A stretch of 25,029 bases of DNA from Flammeovirgaceae bacterium UBA2338 (GCA_002344795.1 DDUM01000099.1:1-25029); one strand, 5' to 3'; shown: positions 9,101-16,505, counted from the first letter of the stretch. Numbers and translations are program-made. Notes: generated from the sequence alone by a model not told the origin.

Positions 9101-9288
9101 TGTCTACCAGCAGAAGGTTTTTACAAGATACCGCCTACCCTGTAACAGAAACACAAAAGAGAGTTTTGGCTGTCACCGAGCGAAACATCAAGCCGGTGAT
9201 GGATGATGTGGATGCGTTCTTCTCCAATGATTGGGAGGCCTTTAAGAAAGCGGTCAGTGATGCTAACTTTAGTTTGTTTAAAGAGTGA
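6175..9288 (+). CDS. Secreted Asp-box beta-propeller protein (VPS10/sortilin- and sialidase-like)
   Basis: A 1037-residue protein with a Sec signal peptide (MRILSILTLLFLVSATSFSQ). I count eleven Asp-box-like motifs of the S/T-x-D-x-G-x-T-W type: KSENGGTSF at 68, KSIDGGKTW at 122, KTADGGKTW at 173, ISYDAGETW at 231, KSEDGGENW at 281, VSNDGGKTF at 326, ISRDRGKTW at 370, KSTDRGATW at 510, LTTNGGQTW at 578, RTKDMGKTW at 633 and ISIDDAKTW at 677. Such motifs mark propeller blades in sialidases and VPS10 domains, so two propellers are likely. Residues 740 to about 870 contain a strand-rich segment (TPGNYKVVVSYNG) and the last 170 residues are helical. Databases often call such proteins glycosyl hydrolases, but no sialidase catalytic set is visible, so an enzymatic role is unproven. 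It ends in SLFKE with no type IX sorting domain. Confidence 0.85.
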   Translation: MRILSILTLLFLVSATSFSQQLDMSLFKDIKPRNIGPAGMSGRVTAIDVVESNPDIIFIGTASGGLWKSENGGTSFTPIFENEKAASVGAVAVNQKNPAEIWIGTGEGNPRNSLNSGNGVYKSIDGGKTWQHMGLEGTRNIHRVIIHRDNPNVVYVGAIGSPWGEQQDRGVYKTADGGKTWRKTLYVDPKTGIGDMVVDPTNPNKIIAAMWEHRRWPWYFNSGGPGSGLYISYDAGETWKKKTSVNGLPKGDLGRIGLAIAASSPNIVYALVEAKKTGLYKSEDGGENWSLVSTKNIGGRPFYYADIFVDPKNENRIYNLHTYVDVSNDGGKTFERLIDPSLVHVDNHAWYVHPEYPSFLICGNDGGAVISRDRGKTWRFIENMPLAQFYHINVDNQLPYNVYGGLQDNGSWRGPSQVWRRYGIRNMYWDRVGGGDGFDVAPDPMSEDRYGYSLSQGGNISRFDLKTGSRQGIKPFLASGEELRFNWNAALAIDPIDKTTIYVGTQYVMKSTDRGATWEKVSPDLTTNDPEKQKQATTGGLSLDNSGAENHTTILTIAPSPLQKGVMWVGTDDGNVQLTTNGGQTWTNMISKMPGAPKQAWIAQIRASSHSVNEAFVVINNYRQNDWSPYLYRTKDMGKTWTRIASDQNVYGYALSVVQDPVVPNLIFLGTEYGLYISIDDAKTWTKWTSGYPTVSTMDMEIQTREADLVLGTFGRAVWILDDIRPLRELAKTGYNTTLAKDIKTFDTPTAYIINQGEAGGYRSTGDGLYEGENKKPSAWITYYLKDLKKVANEKDSAKATVMVYDNYNKLIRTLQQQPKKGFNRIMWDLDIKGTRMPDTKKPKADAAERGGRSVTPGNYKVVVSYNGFKDSTKVEVKLDPNIPMTVNELNEKAALIDKFNSIAEVATDKTDRLNDSKETVDLILTQLKAQGNTNADLKQRADSVKSTISKLLLRINPREDIQGFSDDPNLVSEQLSTSRRFLQDTAYPVTETQKRVLAVTERNIKPVMDDVDAFFSNDWEAFKKAVSDANFSLFKE

Positions 9289-9304
9289 TGAATTGATGTT
9301 CATT

Positions 9305-9395
9305 TTTTACCGTGAAGACGCTGAGGCGCAAAGGGTTAGACAACACAAGCTCGTCCCACATCAAAACTTAGTGTCCTGGTGCCTTGGTGGCAAAT
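9305..9395. repeat. Degenerate inverted repeat, CGCAAAGGCGC type
   Basis: Left arm 9305-9334 (ACCGTGAAGACGCTGAGGCG, then CAAAGG) and right arm near 9367-9395 (CTTAGTGTCCTGGTGCCTTG, then GTGGCAAAT) are both readable as diverged copies of the arms seen complete at 9419-9488. It begins about 17 bases after the propeller gene. The space 9289-9607 has no gene; an open frame that runs through it is only the repeat read in frame. Confidence 0.55.
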
Positions 9396-9418
9396 CAAAT
9401 GATTGGGTTTATTTTCTT

Positions 9419-9488
9419 CCCGCAAAATCGTGGAGACGCTGACAACTTAGCGAAAACAACTTTGCGTCTTTGTGCCTTAGCGGTAAAT
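9419..9488. repeat. Inverted repeat, CGCAAAGGCGC type, best-preserved right arm
   Basis: The right arm 9460-9488 reads CTTTGCGTCTTTGTGCCTTA followed by GCGGTAAAT, close to what I take as the consensus. The left arm starts at 9419 (CCCGCAAAATCGTGGAGACG) and is more diverged. It lies directly after the previous copy, so two units sit in tandem between the propeller gene and the SemiSWEET gene. Confidence 0.6.
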
Positions 9489-9506
9489 AGAAGAAATTAG
9501 AAGGTC

Positions 9507-9583
9507 GTTTTTCTGAGCGTCAGCGAAGAATCTTTAACTAGAATCACCCAAAATGGAGATGTTTCGCTTACGCTCAACAAAAC
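9507..9583. repeat. Imperfect inverted repeat, CTGAGCG/CGCTCA type
   Basis: Left arm 9507-9533 (TTCTGAGCGTCAGCGAAGAA core) and right arm 9557-9583 (GTTTCGCTTACGCTCAACAA core) are complementary at 22 of 27 positions with a 23-base centre, so RNA from either strand could fold into a long hairpin. It lies just beyond the 3' end of the minus-strand SemiSWEET gene and could end transcription there. The GAGCG...CGAAGAATCT core recurs, split by an insertion, at the right edge of the window. Confidence 0.65.
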
Positions 9584-9607
9584 GTGATGCTTTTGAGTCA
9601 TCCTCCC

Positions 9608-9871
9608 TTATGACTTTTCTTTGAAGGTAAGTTTAAAATAAATGAGCAGTACACTAAGCACACAAATAAACCCATTCGCTAAAATGACGGGCCAAAGGTT
9701 GAGCGCTACACCGTAAATCAACCAGATAATAGTGGACGTGAAAACAATCAACATCATAGTGAGGCTTAAGTCCCTCACACTTTTGCTTGTCCAAACCTTG
9801 TACACCTGAGGTACAAACGTAATGCTGCTCAGCAGCGCACCTGTATGGCCAGCAATTTGAATCCAATCCAT
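9608..9871 (-). CDS. SemiSWEET sugar transporter
   Basis: An 87-residue integral membrane protein with three predicted helices (about residues 6-22, 37-56 and 60-80), the size and topology of a bacterial SemiSWEET half-transporter. The diagnostic PQ motif is present in SSITFVPQVYKVW at residues 15-27; it forms the hinge in helix 1. These proteins dimerise in the inner membrane and let sugars such as sucrose or glucose pass along their gradient. A conserved Trp/Asn pair on helices 2 and 3 usually lines the pocket; here LNLWPVILANGF around 58-69 provides candidates. The gene stands alone on the minus strand between two intergenic stretches, so its natural sugar cannot be read from context. The ATG at 9871 gives the standard N-terminus. 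Confidence 0.92.
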   Translation of the reverse strand: MDWIQIAGHTGALLSSITFVPQVYKVWTSKSVRDLSLTMMLIVFTSTIIWLIYGVALNLWPVILANGFICVLSVLLIYFKLTFKEKS

Positions 9872-9924
9872 ATTATCTTAATGTTAAACAACATCCTGTC
9901 AGAGATTTCATTACAAGTATACTG

Positions 9925-9942
9925 GTTTACTTATTTGTAAAC
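9925..9942. promoter_or_regulatory. Inverted repeat upstream of SemiSWEET
   Basis: GTTTAC-TTATTT-GTAAAC is a perfect 6-bp inverted repeat 54 to 71 bases upstream of the SemiSWEET start on the minus strand, close to a minus-strand TATACTTG that resembles the Bacteroidota -7 box (TAnnTTTG). An operator is possible; chance occurrence is not excluded. Confidence 0.3.
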
Positions 9943-10002
9943 TACCACTCATTAAACCAAATTTAGTGCACTTATCTCCAATACAGCAGGCAGGTTTGGG
10001 GG

Positions 10003-10167
10003 TGTAAGATAGCAGTTCATTTGCGCGTGATCCTTGCAGAATTGGGCACAACCCAACATTCCACCATGCCATCTATCCCAAAAATAGGCCAGGTATTTAC
10101 TGATGATGGGCCAACCAACAAAAGACTATATTTAATGGGTCAAGTGAACGCTTTCCTAGAAAAATAA
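10003..10167 (+). pseudogene. Decayed C-terminal fragment of an NADPH-dependent FMN reductase
   Basis: Read in the frame starting at 10003, about 54 codons up to a stop at 10165-10167 encode AVHLRVILAELG, then MPSIPKIGQVFTDDG, then LMGQVNAFLEK. This order and spacing match the C-terminal third of the NADPH-dependent FMN reductase family (LRxVLAxLG ... SIPxxGQxFDEDG ... FL). The flavin- and pyridine-nucleotide-binding N-terminal part is missing. Upstream the frame meets a stop (TAG at 9964) and unrelated sequence, and there is no proper start. An internal ATG at 10066 would give only 33 residues. I therefore call it a gene relic. Apart from this and two small inverted repeats I see nothing in the stretch 9872-10322. 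Confidence 0.6.
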
Positions 10168-10274
10168 ACGTGCTCTTTGAAGACTTTAAAAGCACAACCA
10201 AATAGGAGAATATCCGCCTTCCTTTTAAGTAGAGATTTAGAGTTGTTCTGTTACCGAATCTCAAATCTTACTTT

Positions 10275-10292
10275 TATTCATGTAAATGAATA
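10275..10292. promoter_or_regulatory. Inverted repeat before the M14 gene
   Basis: TATTCAT-GTAA-ATGAATA is a perfect 7-bp inverted repeat with a 4-base centre, ending 30 bases before the start codon of the M14-family gene. Its place fits an operator overlapping the promoter or a small hairpin in the leader. No regulator gene is nearby to pair it with. Confidence 0.35.
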
Positions 10293-10322
10293 GCTACTTT
10301 ATGGCTCCACAAAATTGTAATC

Positions 10323-12935
10323 ATGAAAAATTTTACCCTGGCGCTACTATTATTAATAAGTTTTACCACCGCCTATAGTCAATACCAATGGCTCCCCAAT
10401 GGTACTTATGACCCTAATGTACCTACACCTCAATCTGTTTTTGGATATGAGATTGGAGATTACCTGACAGACAACCTTCAAATGGTCGATTACATCCATC
10501 GATTAGAAGCTTCATCTAAACGGGTGAAGGTGTTTCAATACGGAGAGTCGATTGAGAGGAGAAAATTATGGTTAATCGCGATTAGTAGTCCGGAAAACAT
10601 TCAGCAACTGGAAGAAATTAGAAGCACTATTCAAAAGCTGACAGATCCCCGAACAACAACCCAAGCACAGGCCAACCAGATTGCAGAAAATACTGTCCCA
10701 ATTGGATGGATGAATTATGGAACAGACGGTAATGAAACCGCAGCTTTCGAAGCCAGCCTTCAGGTTGCCTATCAATTGACAGCAGGAACAGATCCACTTA
10801 CCATGAAAATTATTAACAATACCGTGGTGATTATTAATCCTGCCCTCAACCCGGATAGTCACCAACCTTTTGTATCCTGGATGAAATCGAGTACCATCAA
10901 TGGGGGCACTGCTGATCCCAATGCATCCGAACATCAGGGTGAATGGTTCATTAGTTCAGATGGTAATCACTACTTAATTGATCTCAACCGAGATGCCTAT
11001 GCCCTCACACAACCTGAAACACAGGCAGCATCCAAGGCATTGCACCACTGGAATCCACAAGTATGGATTGACAATCATGGAGAACCCAACGAATATTACA
11101 TGGGTCCGTTTGCGACTCCCATGAATGCTAACTATCCAGAATCCCTTCGGAAATGGTCAACGACCATCGGAAGAAATACATCTAAAGCTTTTGATCAGTA
11201 TGGTTGGACTTATGCGAAGGCTGAAAATTATGACTTGTATTTTCCGGGATACTGGGACTCCTATCCGGCATTTAATGGTGCTATAGCGGCCACGTATGAA
11301 ACAAGTGGTGGAGGCAAAAAGGGTTATGCATGGGAAAGGCCAGATGGCTCCATTGCCACATTACAAAACGCCATTCATAAGCATTTCACTGCAGACCTGG
11401 CCACACTTGAGGTACTGGCCGATAATAAGAAAGCCATCCTTAATGATTATTACAATTTCTTTAAAAGCGGCATGGATGAAACTTCATCAGAACCTTACAA
11501 GACATACGTTATCCATGAAGATAGGGATCCAGAAAAAGCCAAAGCGCTTGTCAGCCTACTTTTGAAGCACCACATTGAGGTTTATAAAACCAATTCTAGT
11601 GTATCCGCAAAGAAAGCACAGACTTACTTTGACAGAAATTCAAAAGCCAAAACATTTCCATCTGGAAGCTATATCATTCCTCTAAGGCAACCAAAGAAAC
11701 GGTTCATCAAAACAATGTTTGAAGCTGACACAAAAATGGAAGACAGCTTTATGCGTGATGTAGAAGCCAGAAGACAACGCGACAACAAGCTGGGGCTGGA
11801 TGCAAAGAAAGAAGGTCATGGATTTTATGATGTAACAGCCTGGGCCCTTCCTATCCAATATGGAGTAGATGCCTCCTTTACGGAAGACGAATTATCTGTT
11901 GCTAACATGGAAAAGGTAACAGAAGTGATCACAGAGGGAAAAGTCAATGGAGGGAAAGCCACTTACGCATATTCTTTCAGCAAAAGTCAAAATGCGGGCA
12001 CCCGATTGGCAGGCAAACTTTTACAGATGGATTATAAAGTGGCAATCACTCTTATGCCCACACAAGTGGGAGGCATCAATTTAGATAAGGGAACCTATCT
12101 TGTTCGTGTCAACCGTAATGAAGAAAGTTTGCATGAAACCATTGCCAGTCTTTCTAAAGAGTACGGCACAGAAGTGCAAGCCCTCAACACTGCATGGGGC
12201 GAGAGTGGCATTACTCTAGGCTCTAAGTATGTAGTTAATTTGCAAAAGCCTCGCATTATGGTGATGACACAAGAACCTACACAGGCAGTTACCTTCGGGT
12301 GTGTTTACAGTGTGTTAAGTCAAAGATTTGGACTGAACTTTACTGCAGTGCGAACAGCCATGTTTAATGAGGTTAATCTCAATAATTATAACGTAATCAT
12401 ATTTCCAGATGGAAACGCAGCTGAATATGAGAGATTGATTGGAGAGGAAGGCGTTGCTGAACTAAAACATTGGGTGAAGAACGGAGGAACATTTATTGGA
12501 TTAAAGGGAGGAGCTGCATTTACTACGCGCAAAGGCGTGGCCCTTTCTGATGTTGAGGTGGTCTCAAAACAAGACAATAACTCTGGTAAACCTATTGAAA
12601 ACATTCCAGGATCAATGTTCAAAGCAGAGGTCAACAACGATCACTATCTTGCTTTAGGAAATCCAAAGGAAATTGGCGTTCAATTCAGAGGTAATTATCA
12701 CCTCACTCCCACTCAACGCGGATCAAATGTAATTACATTCAAGCCCAATGGACATATATCAGGACACAAGTGGGAAAACACTGAAAAAGATTTAGCCAAT
12801 AAGATGTACCTGGCGGATATTCCTCATGGTGATGGCCATGTTATCCTATTTGCCAATGACCCTACCTTTCGCGCTTATTGGAAAGGACTTGATAATTTAT
12901 TTGTGGGGTCTATTTTACTGCCAGGAGGATTTTAA
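10323..12935 (+). CDS. Secreted M14-family metallocarboxypeptidase-like protein
   Basis: An 870-residue exported protein with signal peptide MKNFTLALLLLISFTTAYSQ. Residues 45-370 match the M14 zinc carboxypeptidase fold: GTDGNETAA at 133-141, LIDLNRDAYALTQPE at 218-232 (substrate-binding Asn-Arg), WIDNHGEPNEYY at 248-259 (third zinc ligand His252), and YETSGGG at 325-331 with the catalytic Glu326. In most M14 enzymes the first motif is HxxE; here residue 135 is Asp (codon GAC at 10725-10727), one base from a His codon. Asp could still bind zinc, and the other active-site residues are intact, so activity is possible. About residues 640-745 resemble a ThuA/glutamine-amidotransferase-like alpha/beta domain (VIIFPDGN, GGTFIGLKGG), an accessory domain in related Bacteroidota proteins. 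There is no type IX sorting signal at the end. Confidence 0.85.
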   Translation: MKNFTLALLLLISFTTAYSQYQWLPNGTYDPNVPTPQSVFGYEIGDYLTDNLQMVDYIHRLEASSKRVKVFQYGESIERRKLWLIAISSPENIQQLEEIRSTIQKLTDPRTTTQAQANQIAENTVPIGWMNYGTDGNETAAFEASLQVAYQLTAGTDPLTMKIINNTVVIINPALNPDSHQPFVSWMKSSTINGGTADPNASEHQGEWFISSDGNHYLIDLNRDAYALTQPETQAASKALHHWNPQVWIDNHGEPNEYYMGPFATPMNANYPESLRKWSTTIGRNTSKAFDQYGWTYAKAENYDLYFPGYWDSYPAFNGAIAATYETSGGGKKGYAWERPDGSIATLQNAIHKHFTADLATLEVLADNKKAILNDYYNFFKSGMDETSSEPYKTYVIHEDRDPEKAKALVSLLLKHHIEVYKTNSSVSAKKAQTYFDRNSKAKTFPSGSYIIPLRQPKKRFIKTMFEADTKMEDSFMRDVEARRQRDNKLGLDAKKEGHGFYDVTAWALPIQYGVDASFTEDELSVANMEKVTEVITEGKVNGGKATYAYSFSKSQNAGTRLAGKLLQMDYKVAITLMPTQVGGINLDKGTYLVRVNRNEESLHETIASLSKEYGTEVQALNTAWGESGITLGSKYVVNLQKPRIMVMTQEPTQAVTFGCVYSVLSQRFGLNFTAVRTAMFNEVNLNNYNVIIFPDGNAAEYERLIGEEGVAELKHWVKNGGTFIGLKGGAAFTTRKGVALSDVEVVSKQDNNSGKPIENIPGSMFKAEVNNDHYLALGNPKEIGVQFRGNYHLTPTQRGSNVITFKPNGHISGHKWENTEKDLANKMYLADIPHGDGHVILFANDPTFRAYWKGLDNLFVGSILLPGGF

Positions 12936-12939
12936 CAAA

Positions 12940-12976
12940 GTGAGTGATCGCCTCAATAAACAAAGCGATCACTCAC
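12940..12976. terminator. Perfect 12-bp hairpin terminator, probably bidirectional
   Basis: GTGAGTGATCGC at 12940-12951 and GCGATCACTCAC at 12965-12976 form a perfect 12-bp stem with a 13-base loop, starting four bases after the M14 stop. It is followed by CTCTATTTACTT. The convergent hydrolase-OsmC gene ends at 13068, so the hairpin may end transcription from both sides. Confidence 0.75.
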
Positions 12977-13067
12977 CTCTATTTACTTAACACATCTCCA
13001 TGGGCTGAAAATAAAAATAGAAGCCTTATGCAGGCAATCTGCAATTATGTTTTAGGGAATAATCAAA

Positions 13068-14282
13068 TCAAGCAAGTCTCGTTTCTATTTTAATATCCCC
13101 TTCTAACGTGCGGTGTACAGGACATCTATTCGCTATTTCCATCAAGCGCTGCAATTGTTGCTCATCCAACTTGCTATTTATTTCTAATATTCTTTCAAAG
13201 TGATCGATCATACTCGAAGGTTTTTCACAATCCGCACAGTCATCACTGTGCCTTTTGTCATGATTGAGGTGGACTCTGATTTCCTCTATCTCCCACCCTT
13301 TTCGATCTGCATACATGCGCATGGTCATGGCAGTACAAGCACCAAGTGCTGCGGTAAGCAGTTGATAAGGTGATGGTCCGAGGTCTTCACCTCCTACATC
13401 GGTGGGTTCATCCGCCAGCATAGAATGTTTACCGGCTTGAATCTGTGTCAAAAACTTATTGGTTTTGTCTTTAATACGCACCACCGTCTGCGATTCACTC
13501 TGAATGGCTTCCCCTTTATCAATGTGCAAATATCTTTCTGCCCAGGATGCAATCACTTTACCCACATACTGAGAGTCAGCCTTATTGGTCATCAGATGAT
13601 CGGCACCATCCAACGAGATAAAACTTTTAGGGTGATGGGCAGCGGTATAGATTTCTGCCGCATTTTCAATTCCGACTGTAGCATCCTGAGGTGAGTGCAT
13701 GACCAACAAAGACTTACGCATGGTCTTCAGCACTTTGGGAAGAGCATGCTTCTTAAGATCATCAACAAATTGCTTTTTAATGTTAAAACTTCTTCCTCCA
13801 ATATTCACTTCAGCCACACCCTTCTTTTCTATCTCTTCCACATTGGATTGGATCAAATGCTGTACATGCTCCGGATTAGATGGCGCTCCAATTGTGGCAA
13901 TTGCTTTGATGCTATCAATCTTATCAGCAGCAAATAGCACAGCCGCCCCACCCAGTGAATGACCGATGAGCAGGGAAGGTGCATCGTATTCACTTTTCAA
14001 AAAGTTGGCTGCCGCTACGATGTCTTCAACGTTGGAAGAAAAATTGGTGTCCGCAAAGTTCCCATCACTTTCACCGAGCCCTGTGAAGTCAAAGCTTAAT
14101 ACCCCAAAACCCGCCTCCGTCATATTGTTCACCACATTCCTGATGGCAGTCAAATTCTTGTTGCAGGTAAAACAGTGTGCAAATATGGCGTAGTTATGAG
14201 GATGACCGTTAGCTGGAAACTCCATTCTAGCAGCTAACTCCTGCCCCTCTTTATTCTTAAATTTTGCCTTTATTCTTTTCAT
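13068..14282 (-). CDS. Bifunctional alpha/beta hydrolase - OsmC family protein
   Basis: A 404-residue fusion. Residues 1-255 are an alpha/beta hydrolase with nucleophile elbow GHSLGG (Ser109), acid Asp200 in MHSPQD and His229 in GADHL. Residues 265-404 are an OsmC/Ohr-type domain with the conserved cysteines Cys316 (LGACTAMTMRMYADRKGW) and Cys387 (NRCPVHRTL), which in the family reduce organic hydroperoxides through thiol chemistry. An extra pair, CADC at 349-352, lies between them. The fusion is a known architecture annotated as bifunctional alpha/beta hydrolase/OsmC; the hydrolase substrate is unknown. It starts 10 bases after the polyphosphate kinase stop, so the two very likely share a transcript, which would tie peroxide defence to polyphosphate-linked stress. 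The terminator at 12940-12976 lies beyond its 3' end. Confidence 0.9.
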   Translation of the reverse strand: MKRIKAKFKNKEGQELAARMEFPANGHPHNYAIFAHCFTCNKNLTAIRNVVNNMTEAGFGVLSFDFTGLGESDGNFADTNFSSNVEDIVAAANFLKSEYDAPSLLIGHSLGGAAVLFAADKIDSIKAIATIGAPSNPEHVQHLIQSNVEEIEKKGVAEVNIGGRSFNIKKQFVDDLKKHALPKVLKTMRKSLLVMHSPQDATVGIENAAEIYTAAHHPKSFISLDGADHLMTNKADSQYVGKVIASWAERYLHIDKGEAIQSESQTVVRIKDKTNKFLTQIQAGKHSMLADEPTDVGGEDLGPSPYQLLTAALGACTAMTMRMYADRKGWEIEEIRVHLNHDKRHSDDCADCEKPSSMIDHFERILEINSKLDEQQLQRLMEIANRCPVHRTLEGDIKIETRLA

Positions 14283-14292
14283 TTTGTTATGG

Positions 14293-16350
14293 TTAGTTCT
14301 TCACTTCATTCGATTCTTTATGCTGCAACCAATCGTGGATAGCAAACTGCGCACGTACCTTTTTCTTAATTCCAAGTTTTATAAAACTCTTTTGCTTTTT
14401 TGAGATAGAAGTAAGCTTCACATTATCATTCAATTGAAATTGCAAAATCTTCTTAATCTCTTCCCGTAACAATTTATCTTCCAACGGAAATCCGACCTCT
14501 ATTCTTCTGTTGAGGTTTCGGTTCATCCAATCTGCGCTGGATAAATACAAAACTTCATTGCCATCGTTGGCGAACCAGTATACCCTGGCATGTTCTAAGT
14601 ACATGTCAACCAATCGATGTGCGGTAATGTTTTCACTTAATCCCTTTACTTCAGGTATCAATGAACATCCAGCCCTCACCAACAACTGTACTTTTACATC
14701 CGCCTGAGATGCTTCGTACAACTTATCAATCATCTCTCGCTCATCCAGTCCGTTTATCTTTATTACAATAAAAGCTTTCCTCCCTTCCTTTGCGTTCGCT
14801 ATTTCGCGATCAATATATTGAATAAGCCGCTGCTTCATATTGAAGCCAGCAACCAATAGGTGCTCGAAGCGAATGGATTTGGAACCTGTTTTAAGAAACT
14901 TAAACAACTGATCCAATTCTCTGGTAATCTCCTTCTGAGTCGTCAACAAGCCGTGATCACAATAGAGTAAGGCTGTTTTTTCATTGAAGTTGCCTGTAGC
15001 CAAATAAGCGTAACGCTTCTTCTTGCCATTGCTGTCTCTTTTCACCACTAATGCTACCTTGGCATGCACTTTCAATCCGGGCAAGCTGTATATGATGGTG
15101 ATTCCGGCACTGGCCATTTCCTTTGCCCACTGTATATTATTTAGTTCATCATAGCGCGCCTTAACTTCTACAAATACCGTTACCTTTTTACCATTTTTTG
15201 CCGCGCTAATCAGCGCCTGTGCTATCTGGGATTTTTTAGAAATACGATACAGGGTAACCTTTATCTCCTTCACGGATGGGTCTACCGCAGCTTCATTAAA
15301 GAAACGAAGCACATAGTCATATCGGTGATACGGAAAATGCAAAAGGTAATCCTTTTTTTCACTTGCTTTTAAAACCGAATCGGATTGTTCCAATTCTGAG
15401 TGTTGTATTTGCGGAAGGGATTGTCCTTTCAGCTTATAACTCAATACATCAGCCAGTTGAAAAAAATCATTGAGGTTATGATATCGCCCACCTGGAATGA
15501 TACCAGAAGTCGGCACATCACTACAAGACAGAATTTTCTCTAATACCTCCAAAGGCATAGTGTTATCATAAAGAAACCGCACCGGATCCCCATCCATTCT
15601 CTTACTTATTTTATCGGAAATTTTTTCTACCAGGTTTCCGGAAAACTCATCCTCAATCTCATAGTCCTCGTCTCTATTCAGTTTTATGCTGTATGCCTCG
15701 CTCAGCACCTCATATTGACTGAACAGTATCGAAAGGTTGGCGCGAATGATGTCATCCAAACTGATCACATAGTCAACTCCTTTTACCTGGCTTAACCTGA
15801 CAAAGCGATTTAGATTATTGCTAGGGATATTGACAAAGCCCAATGATACGTTGCCCCTGATTTTAAGCGGGACTACTAAATATATACCCCTGTTCTTGAG
15901 CGTTACCTTCTTATGGTTATCCGAAACAACAGGATTGAGATAGCCCTGTACGTTCACCCTGAAATAATTTTTGACTTCCGTCAAATGTTCTGGTCTAACC
16001 GTTGAAGTTTGATAAACACTAATCTTATACCGTTCTAACTTTGGGATAATCTGTTTGTGCCATATCCTACCAAACTCATCCTGCTGGGCAGATACTTTAC
16101 AATAAATCTCCTTTAATACCTCATCGGGCTTATACCCCAACCATTTATTCGCTTTTACCTTTTTAAGTACCTGCAACTTTCTTAATGCCGCTACTTTTAC
16201 CCTGAAAAACTCATCCAGATTAGAAGAAAAAATAGCCAGAAATTTAATACGATCCAGTACTGGAACGTTCGTATCTCCCGCCTCAGCCAATACACGGGCA
16301 TTAAAATCACACCAGTTGATATCTCTATGTATGTACTTTTCTTGATTCAT
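14293..16350 (-). CDS. ppk1: Polyphosphate kinase 1
   Basis: A 685-residue cytoplasmic enzyme that reversibly makes inorganic polyphosphate from ATP. The four-domain layout is clear: the N-terminal helical domain with SSNLDEFFRVKVAALRKL at 42-59, the head domain, and two phospholipase-D-like catalytic domains. Key residues: TLYRISKKSQIAQAL at 366-380, His429 in PGLKVHAKVAL (the autophosphorylated histidine), ATGNFNEKTA at 451-460, His587 in YLEHARVYWF, and SSADWMNRNLNRR at 604-616. The length agrees with family members of about 690 residues. I chose the ATG at 16350; the frame can be extended four codons to a TTG at 16362. It is the first gene of a two-gene minus-strand operon and is transcribed divergently from the PorE-like gene. 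No exopolyphosphatase gene is adjacent. Confidence 0.96.
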   Translation of the reverse strand: MNQEKYIHRDINWCDFNARVLAEAGDTNVPVLDRIKFLAIFSSNLDEFFRVKVAALRKLQVLKKVKANKWLGYKPDEVLKEIYCKVSAQQDEFGRIWHKQIIPKLERYKISVYQTSTVRPEHLTEVKNYFRVNVQGYLNPVVSDNHKKVTLKNRGIYLVVPLKIRGNVSLGFVNIPSNNLNRFVRLSQVKGVDYVISLDDIIRANLSILFSQYEVLSEAYSIKLNRDEDYEIEDEFSGNLVEKISDKISKRMDGDPVRFLYDNTMPLEVLEKILSCSDVPTSGIIPGGRYHNLNDFFQLADVLSYKLKGQSLPQIQHSELEQSDSVLKASEKKDYLLHFPYHRYDYVLRFFNEAAVDPSVKEIKVTLYRISKKSQIAQALISAAKNGKKVTVFVEVKARYDELNNIQWAKEMASAGITIIYSLPGLKVHAKVALVVKRDSNGKKKRYAYLATGNFNEKTALLYCDHGLLTTQKEITRELDQLFKFLKTGSKSIRFEHLLVAGFNMKQRLIQYIDREIANAKEGRKAFIVIKINGLDEREMIDKLYEASQADVKVQLLVRAGCSLIPEVKGLSENITAHRLVDMYLEHARVYWFANDGNEVLYLSSADWMNRNLNRRIEVGFPLEDKLLREEIKKILQFQLNDNVKLTSISKKQKSFIKLGIKKKVRAQFAIHDWLQHKESNEVKN

Positions 16351-16505
16351 GACAGTATTCAAAAATAAATAAGACCAGACGGATATCCTGTTGAACAGCC
16401 GACATTACACAATAGTTGGTGATTATGGGAATAAGCAATTAAAACTTTGGTTTGTATAAAGTGGGGGCTTCTCCTCAATAAGGGTTCACAAATCCGATAT
16501 TCTGT

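Noticed and set aside
9203..9442. A 79-codon plus-strand frame across the end of the propeller gene
   Set aside because: It overlaps the gene end in another frame and then reads through the non-coding inverted repeats.
9305..9583. CRISPR array suggested by repeated units
   Set aside because: The units are imperfect inverted repeats of unequal length, with no regular spacers and no cas genes nearby.
10170..10195. Hairpin GTGCT...AGCAC after the reductase relic
   Set aside because: The stem is only five perfect pairs plus a bulged extension, with no T tract, so it was not listed as a terminator.
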